Notes under the pieces: model-generated
What the model was told of the DNA's origin: nothing
What the model saw: only the letters and a program-made list of their open reading frames with translations
The model's database searches: none
DNA from: Devosia nanyangense
GTDB taxonomy: Bacteria > Pseudomonadota > Alphaproteobacteria > Rhizobiales > Devosiaceae
NCBI GenBank assembly: GCA_016213505.1
Contig: JACRAF010000025.1
Coordinates: forward strand, 1 to 64,000
Length of the DNA: 64,000 nucleotides
Direction: 5' to 3'
Program-made: the position numbers and the translations under genes
Shown: piece by piece, positions 35,386-43,104 of the stretch
How positions within the stretch are numbered: the stretch's first letter is position 1
How the letters are laid out: the number at the start of each line of letters is the position of its first letter

Positions 35386-37275
35386 CTAGTCGTCGGCCGG
35401 CTGCCACCCCGGATCGCTGTCGGTCACCGGCATCGCCCTCACCCCGATATCGAGGTATTCGTAGTAGCGTCCGATGTCCTTCTTGAACCCCAGCTCGCTG
35501 AGCCGGTCGCCGAAGGTGCGCTGCTTGGCCGCGGTCAGCCCGTTCGCCTCGCACCAGCCCTGATAGCGCTTGAACAGATGCCCCGCCTGGATGCGGTTGC
35601 CGGGCTTGGTGGTGATCATCGAGGTAGTGAACACCTCGATGTTGTCGCGCTCCTTGCGGTATTCCTCGGTGAAGGCGGTCACCTCCGGCGGCACGAAGTG
35701 CATCAGCCCGCGCGTGAGATAGAGGATGGCGCCGTCGATCAGCCAGTTGAGGATGCCCGGCCGCTCCGCCTCGAAGCGCTTCATCAGGTCCTTGAATTCG
35801 ATCCGCGCCGGATCGTTCTCCTCCATCGTCACCTTCCAGTGGATGAGAAAGACCCGCCGCCAGATGCCGCGATCGGCGCCGGTGATCGAGGGCTTGGTGT
35901 TGCCCGAGAGCACCGCCGTGAAGATCGGCACGAACTCGAACACCTCCTTTTGGAGGAACCGCGCCGCCATCTTGCCGCCGCCCGACATGGCCTTGACCAG
36001 GTCCTCGCGCAGCGGCACGCCCTTGGGCAGCTCCTCCACCGTCACGAAGCGGGTATTGAACAGCCGCGCGATGTCGGGCGAGGCCTGCTGGCCCTGCCGC
36101 TGTCCGTCGCCGGTGATGGTATCGGGCGAGACCGTCGTTCTATAACTGCCCGCGAGCCCGCCCAGCGTCTCGAGCAGCGCCGATTTTCCGTTGCCGCCCA
36201 GCCCATAGTGATAGGCGATCTTCTGCGCCCCGTTGCCGCCGATCAGCATGGCATAGGCGTGGAACACCTGAAGGAAGATCTGCATCGTCCTGTCCGGCAT
36301 CATGCGGTCGAGAAACGCCTGCCATTGCGGACACGTCGCCAGCGGCGCGTAGTCGACCTCGGCGATCTTGGTCAGCATGTCGGCGCGCGCCTGCGGCTCG
36401 ACGAATTCGAACAGCCCTGAGGTCCGCTCGCTGCCCTCCGGCCGCTCGGGGTCGAGCCCGCGCGAAAACACCAGTGTGCCGTTGCGGACGTTGAATTTCA
36501 TGTGGTCGGCGTCGAGCAGGTTCTGGTCGATCGCCTTGAAACTCGCCGCCTGCTGCAGCATCGCCGCGGTCTTGCCGGAATTGCCCGACGAAACCGCAAA
36601 TTTGCGGCGCGCCGCACGCTTGCTGCCGAGCTGCGCGATCACCTTGTCGGCCTTGGCGATCATGTCCTTCTCTGCCTGCGAGCGGTTGCCGGCCGGCAGC
36701 TTGCGCGCCTTCAGCGCCGCCGCCACCAGCCGGCCCTGCGCCGGCGTGTGGTGGATGTGGAACGGTTCGAGTTTGATCTTGTCGACGAGCAGCTGCGCCA
36801 TGCGGCGCGCATCGAGCTCTCCCTCGTCGCGCTGCCAGTGCGTGCCGCGCCAGGTCAGCCAGCCCATGCCCGAGACGTAGCAGAGGTCGGGGCCGTACCA
36901 GAGGATTAGCCGTCTGCCGTTGTCGCGGTCGTTCTGGTCGAGCCCCGCGCACTCGGCCGCCAGCTCCCAGTCGACCGTCTCGACGTGGCCCGGCCGGTGA
37001 TCGTACTCGTCGGCGAGCAGCGCCGGGTCGGACCCATCGTCGGCGCCCGGGTCGATGTCGTGCGGTTGGTCTTCTTGCGCTCTGTCCGCCGCGCCCTGCG
37101 ATCGCGGCGCCCAACCGATGGGGTCGTCGGCCTTCGGCTTTTTTGCGCTCGCCCTGGCGCGGCTCTTGCGCTTGGCCGGCGTGTCGCCCGCGACCTTGGT
37201 GGGGTCGAACGCCTCGTCCTCCACCGCCCTGCCCTTGGCCATGGCGCCCCTGACGCGCACGGAAGTCTTTCTCAC
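35386..37275 (-). CDS. P4-type phage replicative helicase (D5/primase C-terminal family)
   Basis: A 629-residue protein. The first 100 residues are basic and low in complexity. Residues about 110-340 hold a D5_N-like region (WYGPDLCYVSGMGWLTWRG). The SF3 helicase core has Walker A YGLGGNGKSALLE (about 357-369), FVTVEELPKG (Walker B region) and VLSGNTKPSITGAD, which fits phage/plasmid primase P4-family C-terminal helicases. It unwinds phage DNA at replication. The GTG start at 37275 overlaps the upstream stop (GTGA). A wing-like C-terminal end follows (GWCEANGLTAAK). Confidence 0.88.
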   Translation of the reverse strand: MRKTSVRVRGAMAKGRAVEDEAFDPTKVAGDTPAKRKSRARASAKKPKADDPIGWAPRSQGAADRAQEDQPHDIDPGADDGSDPALLADEYDHRPGHVETVDWELAAECAGLDQNDRDNGRRLILWYGPDLCYVSGMGWLTWRGTHWQRDEGELDARRMAQLLVDKIKLEPFHIHHTPAQGRLVAAALKARKLPAGNRSQAEKDMIAKADKVIAQLGSKRAARRKFAVSSGNSGKTAAMLQQAASFKAIDQNLLDADHMKFNVRNGTLVFSRGLDPERPEGSERTSGLFEFVEPQARADMLTKIAEVDYAPLATCPQWQAFLDRMMPDRTMQIFLQVFHAYAMLIGGNGAQKIAYHYGLGGNGKSALLETLGGLAGSYRTTVSPDTITGDGQRQGQQASPDIARLFNTRFVTVEELPKGVPLREDLVKAMSGGGKMAARFLQKEVFEFVPIFTAVLSGNTKPSITGADRGIWRRVFLIHWKVTMEENDPARIEFKDLMKRFEAERPGILNWLIDGAILYLTRGLMHFVPPEVTAFTEEYRKERDNIEVFTTSMITTKPGNRIQAGHLFKRYQGWCEANGLTAAKQRTFGDRLSELGFKKDIGRYYEYLDIGVRAMPVTDSDPGWQPADD

Positions 37276-38633
37276 TCGAGGCCCCCGGAGTCGGGGGAGA
37301 GACCGTCTGCGGGCCGATCGGACAGAGCACCGGGGGAAGAAAGAGCCCCCAGCTCATCCATGGCGATGTCGTTCATGTCCTTGCCCGGCTCGCCCGGCGG
37401 CACGTAGACGATCGAGAGCGGCGGCAACTCCGGCCGCTGCGCCCGCGCCGCCTCCCTGATCCGCTTGGCCCGCCTCAGCCCCCGGATGCACTTTTCCTCG
37501 CTGTGCACTTCGGCGTCGTCGCCTTCGCCCAGATAGACCAGCTCCTCGCACCAGTCGGGCGGCAGGAACGGGCGATCCTCCATATCCGGCTGGTCGTGGA
37601 TTGTCCGCCCGTCGAGCTTCAGGGCAAGCCCTCCCATATTGCCCAGATCGACCCCGGCCCAATAGGCCGTGTCCGGCTCGAACGCATGGCAAAGCGGCGT
37701 TCCAGTCGACTCTAGCCCCTCGCCCATGACTATTCTTCTCGCCCCGCGCTCTGTCCGATCGGTCGCAAGAGCGCCCGCTCGACCAACCGCTTCGGGGTCC
37801 CCGTCCCGACTGCCCGTTCCGGCCGGCGTATAGAGCCTTATCGCCCCGCCCTTCTTGGTGCCGCGCACTTTCTTGCTCGGCCGCGCCTCTCCCTTGTCGT
37901 CCGGCGGCAGCACCAGCTTGCCCTTGGGTTGGCTCAGGTCGATCCATGTCATGTGCACCGCGCCGAACCGCCCGTCCGGCAGCTGCACCGCCGCCATCAG
38001 CGCCGGGCCGATGTGGAGCGTGCGCCAGCCGGTGTTGCCGCGCTCGTCGGTGAATGCCTCGGTCCACGGCAGTTCGGGATGAAACCGCAGCACCGGGAAC
38101 CGCTCCGCCACCTGACCCAGATCGATGGCGCGGACGATCTCGAGATAGTCACGCGCGATCGAGCGCACCGAAAAGTCGATCCACTGCCCCTCGCGCCAGA
38201 TCGCATTGCCGGCCGCCCTGGCCCTTTCTCGATAGCGCTCAGCCGCGGCTGCGCGACGGCGCTCCTCGGCCTCGAGCGCCCGGCGGTTCTCCTCCGCCTT
38301 GGCCTCGTCGATCGGAGCATCCGCCGCATGGCCGGTGATGATCTCGCAGGCCTCTATGAAGACCACATCCTGCGTCTGCATCACCAGGTCGATCACGCCC
38401 GAACCTGCGATGCCGCAGCGCCGGCAGTTGAAGATGTTCCTGGCGATGTTGATCGAGAACCGGTCGACCGGCCCGGTGCCCTTGCTGTGCCCGGCCGAGC
38501 CGCATTTCGGGCACGGGCCAGTGCGCTCCGGGCCGGCATCGGTCAGCCCCCAGCGCTTCTGGATCGCCCAGCTCAAGCAGCTGACGCGCATCGCCTCGTC
38601 GCGCAGTGCGGTGAGTTCGGGGGAGAGGGTCAC
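37272..38633 (-). CDS. Zinc-finger primase/toprim-like protein with in-frame element
   Basis: About 453 residues from GTG at 38633 (a TTG at 38699 would add 22 residues coded by a palindromic element). Cys residues in CPKCG...NCRRCG form a CHC2-type zinc finger as in DnaG-like primases. The later RIVMGEGLEST is the toprim-associated motif E of phage primases. Between RLYTPAG and RIVMGEG about 25 residues (DGDPEAVGRAGALATDRT...) come from element copy 8, in frame. The C terminus (GALSSPGALSDRPADG) is also element-derived. It lies upstream of the helicase, and the pair would start replication. Confidence 0.82.
   Translation of the reverse strand: MTLSPELTALRDEAMRVSCLSWAIQKRWGLTDAGPERTGPCPKCGSAGHSKGTGPVDRFSINIARNIFNCRRCGIAGSGVIDLVMQTQDVVFIEACEIITGHAADAPIDEAKAEENRRALEAEERRRAAAAERYRERARAAGNAIWREGQWIDFSVRSIARDYLEIVRAIDLGQVAERFPVLRFHPELPWTEAFTDERGNTGWRTLHIGPALMAAVQLPDGRFGAVHMTWIDLSQPKGKLVLPPDDKGEARPSKKVRGTKKGGAIRLYTPAGTGSRDGDPEAVGRAGALATDRTERGARRIVMGEGLESTGTPLCHAFEPDTAYWAGVDLGNMGGLALKLDGRTIHDQPDMEDRPFLPPDWCEELVYLGEGDDAEVHSEEKCIRGLRRAKRIREAARAQRPELPPLSIVYVPPGEPGKDMNDIAMDELGALSSPGALSDRPADGLSPDSGGLE
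37290..37339 (+). repeat. Prophage palindromic element, copy 7 (right half)
   Basis: GTCGGGG...GACCGTCTGCGGGCC-GATCGGACAGAGC then CGGGGG. The left part is missing. It supplies the last codons of the primase/toprim gene. Confidence 0.7.
37738..37810 (-). repeat. Prophage palindromic element, copy 8 (inverted)
   Basis: Full copy in the opposite orientation to most. It lies in frame inside the primase/toprim gene, before the RIVMGEG motif. Confidence 0.88.
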
Positions 38634-38700
38634 CGGGGCCCCCAAAGCGGTTGGCCGAGCGATCCCGCTACGGGATCGATCGGACAGAGCGTGGGGCAAG
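38633..38700 (+). repeat. Prophage palindromic element, copy 9
   Basis: Full copy with hairpin centre GCGATCCCG-CTAC-GGGATCGATC. It ends at the likely GTG start of the primase/toprim gene, so it either sits just upstream or codes an N-terminal extension. Confidence 0.88.
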
Positions 38701-38722
38701 CAAGAATTCGCTCACTCATCGT

Positions 38723-38911
38723 CTACGCCCCCCCCCCCAGCCCAGGGTTACGCGCGATCAACCGCTCGACTTCTTCCGTCGTCGTGCGAAACGCCCTGGC
38801 GATCGCGCTCGGATGTTCGCCGCGCGCCATCATCTGCTCGACACGGTCGATATCATCCAGCGACCAGCAATAGTTCCATGCCCAGTAGGCGACGCCGACG
38901 AGATTGCTCAT
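38723..38911 (-). CDS. Small HTH-like protein ending in a G11 tract
   Basis: A 62-residue protein, MSNLVGVAYWAWNYCWSLDD, followed by a helical segment (IDRVEQMMARGEHPSAIARA) that suggests a small HTH with recognition helix TTTEEVERLIAR. Its last codons use an 11-G tract (38728-38738 as C on the plus strand), a likely slippage site. The ATG overlaps the upstream gene by four bases. It probably belongs to the replication operon; partner unknown. Confidence 0.6.
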   Translation of the reverse strand: MSNLVGVAYWAWNYCWSLDDIDRVEQMMARGEHPSAIARAFRTTTEEVERLIARNPGLGGGA

Positions 38912-39123
38912 CGCCCGGCCTTCCTCGCTTCAGAAGCAAGTCGCCGACGTTGAGCACGGTTCATCCCATCGCGCCGCAGTTCAGCGCGCCGCTCGGTTTC
39001 GCGAGCCTGATAGGCCTGCTCATAGTGTTCCTTCGTTCCCGCTCGAACGCAGCCACACGGGCCGACGTTGATCTCAGGCGGGCAATTCGGATCGAAGGCA
39101 GGGCACCCGGCGCAGTAACTCAT
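38908..39123 (-). CDS. Small Cys-rich protein
   Basis: A 71-residue protein with CAGC...C...CGC in its first 26 residues (five Cys), suggestive of zinc binding, and a basic helical C-terminal part (NRAQRRRLASEARKAG). The short basic end would suit nucleic acid binding. It overlaps both neighbours by four bases (ATGA), so it is translated in a coupled chain. No known family is recognised. Confidence 0.62.
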   Translation of the reverse strand: MSYCAGCPAFDPNCPPEINVGPCGCVRAGTKEHYEQAYQARETERRAELRRDGMNRAQRRRLASEARKAGR

Positions 39124-39335
39124 CCCGTCACCCTCTCGAACGCCACAGCCTCGAGCGCTGCCGAGGCCTCGGCGAAACCATGCGCCGCCAGCCAGTCGCA
39201 GGCCTCGCCCAGGGCATCGGCCCGCGCCTGCAACTTCTGCACCCGCTGATGCTCAACGACGCTGGTGTGCCCGCAGAGCTTGCGCCGGAGTACTGCGGCA
39301 ACCTTCTGTTCCTCGGTCAGTTCGTCCCAGCTCAT
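39120..39335 (-). CDS. Hypothetical helical protein
   Basis: A 71-residue protein, MSWDELTEEQKVAAVLRR to EAVAFERVTG, mostly helical by its pattern of Leu, Ala and charged residues. It overlaps neighbours by ATGA on both sides. No family recognised; part of the coupled chain of small genes between the methylase and primase genes. Confidence 0.6.
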   Translation of the reverse strand: MSWDELTEEQKVAAVLRRKLCGHTSVVEHQRVQKLQARADALGEACDWLAAHGFAEASAALEAVAFERVTG

Positions 39336-39625
39336 CGCCCTGCCCCGCGCTCTGTCCGATCGGCCGCAAGAGCGCCCGCTCGCCCAACCGCTTCGGGGGC
39401 CCCGTCCCGACTGAGGCTTTCGAGCCCCGCCGCGGCGAGCTTGATCGCCGAGACCAGCCCTTCCGCCAGCGTCTGGTTGTTGAGCGGCGGCGTCAGCCGG
39501 CGGCGGCTGAGATCGTCGACCACCGCAAACTCGGCATCCGCCGTCACCGAGCCAGGCTCGAGCTGCAGATCGGCCAGCATGCGTTTCAGCCGCAGGCTAT
39601 GGAACAGGTGAACGGATGGGCTCAT
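39332..39625 (-). CDS. Hypothetical protein with element-coded C terminus
   Basis: A 97-residue protein. About 70 residues (MSPSVHLFHSLRLKRMLADL to AGLESL) look native; the last 27 (SRDGAPEAVGRAGALAAD...) are coded by palindromic element copy 10, whose end also supplies the stop. The element has therefore replaced or extended the original C terminus. Function unknown. ATGA overlaps on both sides. Confidence 0.6.
   Translation of the reverse strand: MSPSVHLFHSLRLKRMLADLQLEPGSVTADAEFAVVDDLSRRRLTPPLNNQTLAEGLVSAIKLAAAGLESLSRDGAPEAVGRAGALAADRTERGAGR
39341..39411 (-). repeat. Prophage palindromic element, copy 10 (inverted)
   Basis: Full inverted copy. It codes the C terminus of the 39332-39625 gene. 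Confidence 0.87.
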
Positions 39626-39888
39626 TCGTCATTCCACTTCACCCGGCCGATGACCACGTCCTCGACCGCGAGGCCGACGGCCCCGAAGAGGGCAACCACG
39701 ACGACACCATCGCGGACATGTGCGCCGGGCGCGGCGATGACCCGGCGCGCCGACGGGCCGGCATGCTTCGCGGCCTCCCGTTCACGACGAAGCGGCAGCC
39801 GAGCGAACACGCGCACCTGGTCACCCGGCCGATGCCGACCGTTGAATGCCTCGCACGCCGCCCTGAGGATGGCAGGATCGCCGCTCAC
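39622..39888 (-). CDS. Hypothetical KOW/OB-like small protein
   Basis: An 88-residue protein, MSGDPAILRAACEAFNGRHR to GRVKWNDE. The C-terminal half alternates Val, Ala and Gly in a beta-rich pattern (HVRDGVVVVALFGAVGLAVE). ATGA overlaps on both sides place it in the same translation chain. I cannot name a family. Confidence 0.58.
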   Translation of the reverse strand: MSGDPAILRAACEAFNGRHRPGDQVRVFARLPLRREREAAKHAGPSARRVIAAPGAHVRDGVVVVALFGAVGLAVEDVVIGRVKWNDE

Positions 39889-40265
39889 GTTTGCCCACCC
39901 TTAGCCTGACCGCCAGTCGGGACGGGGTCCCCTGAGCGGTCGGCCGAACGGACCGCCTCCGGGCCGGTCGGACGGAGCGGAGGGGCAAGAGAAAGCCTCT
40001 CCGGAAACCCCAGCTTCGCGCTCGTCGCGTTGAACGTCGCCACCACAGCGCCGCCGAGGTCGATGCCGGCGCCGAGCGCCAGCCCGTCGATCGCCGCCAG
40101 AACGCCGTCGCACAGCAGCGCCAGTTCGCTGTCGTTGCTGACCGCGCTCTCCGCCAACTCCTCGATCTTCCGTCCGGTCTCCCGGGCAATCGCGACCATC
40201 CGCGCGTTGGTCTGCGCGTCCATGAACACGATCATGCTGTTGCGCGGATCGAAGGGCTTACGCAT
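39885..40265 (-). CDS. Hypothetical phage protein with element-coded C terminus
   Basis: A 126-residue protein starting MRKPFDPRNSMIVFMDAQTN. The first 97 residues look native: SMIVFMDAQTNARMVAIARE and a helical stretch (SELALLCDGVLAAIDG). The last 25 or so (PPLRPTGPEAVRSADRSGD) are coded by palindromic element copy 11. It starts eight bases inside the end of the methylase gene. Family unknown. Confidence 0.62.
   Translation of the reverse strand: MRKPFDPRNSMIVFMDAQTNARMVAIARETGRKIEELAESAVSNDSELALLCDGVLAAIDGLALGAGIDLGGAVVATFNATSAKLGFPERLSLAPPLRPTGPEAVRSADRSGDPVPTGGQAKGGQT
39916..39989 (+). repeat. Prophage palindromic element, copy 11
   Basis: Full copy, GTCGGGACGGGGTCCCC... to ...GGACGGAGCGGAGGGGCAAG. 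It codes most of the C terminus of the 39885-40265 gene. Confidence 0.85.
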
Positions 40266-41476
40266 CGCTCGCCTCCTCGACGCCCGCGAGCCCGAACAAA
40301 TCCGGCACCGACATGTCGCGGGACATCGCCTCGACATAGGCGACGCCATCGGCGAAGTAGGCGGGGTTGAGTTCGATGCCGATGCCGCGGCGGCCGGCCT
40401 TCAGCGCCCGATAGGGTACGGTCATCAGCCCGGCGAACGGGTCGAACACCACCTCGCCCGGCTCCGAGTAGCGCACGATGCAGCGATCGACGATGTCGAA
40501 CTGCAGCGGGCAGAGGTGCAGTTCGCGCCCGGCCTGCCCCTGCAGCGAGTTCATCGACAGCATGCGGGCGACGTCGGCCCACACGTCCTCGTGCCAGGAG
40601 TGCGGCGGGACCAGCATGAAGTCCGAGGGCAGCGACGAGGCCTGTTCGAGCCCCTCGGCGATCGTCACGTGATGCTCGAAATCGTAGACGCTCGCCAGCG
40701 AGTAGGCCTTCCACAGCTTGTAGATCACTTTCGCGTCGAGCCCGCGCAGCTCGGCCGGCGTGATTCATCCGGTTGCCGCTGACCCGCATGTAGCCGTGCG
40801 CGTCGAGCTGCCACCGGCCGCGCGAATAGCCTTCGGGGTTGATCCACCCGCTTTCGTTGCCGCCCGCCAGCAGTTCGCGGATTTTCGGCCGGTGTGCCTT
40901 GAGCTTGGTATCGCGCAGCGCCTGCTTGGCGTTGCCGATCCACATCTTCATGGCCTTGCCGACCTTGTCGTCGGCATACCCATCGCTGCTGTCGCTGGGT
41001 GGCTTTCTGAACACCAGCAGGTATTCGGGCAGCCCGTCGCCCATCCGCGTGCCGTCCTTGCACTGCTCGGTCCAGCCCAGCCGATAGGTCTGGTTGTTCT
41101 CCCGCACCACGTCGGTGACGATGGTCTTGCGCGAAAGGAAGGCGAACCCCGCCGCCTTGAAGTGGACGATGGTGTCGTCCGAGAACGGGTAGAGCGTCTG
41201 GAACCCCAGGCCAGTCAGCCCCCCCGGCACGATCCGGTCCTTGACGTGGATGCAGGCGTCGCGCCCCGGCTTCAGCACCCGCATCAGTTCCGGGATCAGA
41301 TAGTCCATCTGGGCCCAGAAATGCTCGTTGGTATCGGTGTGGCCGAAGTCGGCGTAGTTGGGCGAATACTCGTACTGCGTCGAGAACGGGATCGAGGTGA
41401 CGATCAGGTCCACCGAGTCGGCCGGCATCCGCCCGCACTCCTCGACGCAGTCGGCATTGATGAGCGTGTAGTCAGG

Positions 41477-41520
41477 CGGGGCCCCGCCCGGTTGGCCTGG
41501 GCCAGAGGGTGGGGGAGAAG
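41477..41520 (+). repeat. Prophage palindromic element, copy 12 (short form)
   Basis: GGGGCCCC...GGTTGGCC-TGG-GCCAGAGGGTGGGG. In frame in the helicase-methylase gene, between the helicase part and the methylase DYTLINAD segment. Confidence 0.8.
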
Positions 41521-42620
41521 AACCATCCGGAGGCTGGGGGATAGAATTGCCCCCGACAACCTCGATCCGGCTCACCCCCATGCCGCGCTTCAGCGACGAC
41601 GCCATGGCCGCCGCCGAGAGCCCGTACTCGCGGATGATCGCCGTCATGATGGCGCGCTGCGCATCGTGCTGCGCCCAGCGCCGCTCGATCAGGTCGCGCA
41701 GCGGCCGTTCCGCCTCGGTGTAGACGAGGTCGATGCGCACCCGTTTCGTCTGCAGGAACCGCCGCACCCGGTGGATCGCCTGGATCAGGTCGTTGAACTT
41801 GAAGCCGATGCCGAGGAATATCTCCCAGGCGCAGTAACGCTGGAAGTTGCACCCCTGCCCGGCGATCACCGGCTTGGTGCTCAGTTCCGCGATCCGCCCA
41901 TAGGCGAAATCGGTGAGCCGCAACTCGCGCTCGTCGATATCCTGGCTGCCCCACACCGACTTGACCGCTGGAATGGCCTTCTGGATGGCGGCGCGCTCGG
42001 CCTCGAGATCGTGCCAGATCACGCGGTGCGCCTTGGGATCGAGGGCCCGCAGCTCCATCAGCTTGCCGATCCTCAGCCCAATGCTGTCGCGCTTCTCCCG
42101 GGCCGCGTCGGGCAGCGAGGCGGCGGCGTTCTTGAGGAGCCGCCCCTGCCCCGACTTCTCCTCGCCGGCCGTCGAGTGATCCGAGGGCAGCTCGTGCCAG
42201 AACACGTCCATCGGCGGCAGGTCGTAGCCCTCGTCCGAAAACCCCAGGTCCGACGGCTTTTCGACGAACAGCCCCCAGCTCGCGACCCACAGCCAGAACT
42301 CGCGTTCCTTGTGGGGGTGGATGGTGAGCGTGTCGGCCTTCTCGCTGTTGCGCTTGAAGAACCGCGTCTTGGCCTGCCCGACATCCATCACCTCGAGGAA
42401 TGCCGAATAGGCGAGGAGCTCGATGTATTCGTTGGGCGAGGGCGTCGCCGTGGCCACGAACTTGTAGGCCATACCGTCGAAGAGCTTCATGAACTCGCGG
42501 AACGTCTTGGTCCCGCCGAAGCCGCGCAGGCACGACGCCTCGTCGAGCGAGGCGGCGACGAAGCGCTTGAGGTCCAGCTTGCCGTCCCGCACGCTCTCGT
42601 AGTTGGTGATGTATATAATC

Positions 42621-42684
42621 GGGGCCCCGGCCGGTCGGCCGAGCGGACCGTCTCCGGGCCGATCGGACGGAGGCTGGGGAATAA
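42621..42684 (+). repeat. Prophage palindromic element, copy 13
   Basis: GGGGCCCCGGCCGGTCGGCC...GATCGGACGGAGGCTGGGG. In frame inside the helicase domain, between LKFVNRMSQVGQRI and PIIYITNYES. Confidence 0.82.
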
Positions 42685-43104
42685 TGCGCTGACCAACCTG
42701 GCTCATGCGGTTGACGAACTTCAAGCTGGGCACCCGCTCGGGATGCCCCTCCTGCCACGTCCTCAACTCGGCCCGCTGCGCGTCCGTGATGTCCTCGTGC
42801 TCGCCCGTCGCCAGCGTCGCCACATCGTTGAAGAACTCCTGGCGCACCCCGAGCGGGGCCACCTGCAGAGTCGGACCGTGCGCATGGATTGCCACCAGCC
42901 GGAGGATCTCGATCTGGATGAAACTCTTGCCCAGCCCGAACGCCGCGAAGATCGCCCGCCGCCCGCCCGCGATCGCCCAGATGACGATCGCCTTCTGGTG
43001 CGGCTTCAGCAGCGGGTTGATCTCGTCCTCGGAAACGACGAACCCGCCCTCCGGCGCAAACACCATCTTGGCATCGAGAAAATCGCGATAGGAAAGCGGA
43101 AGGT

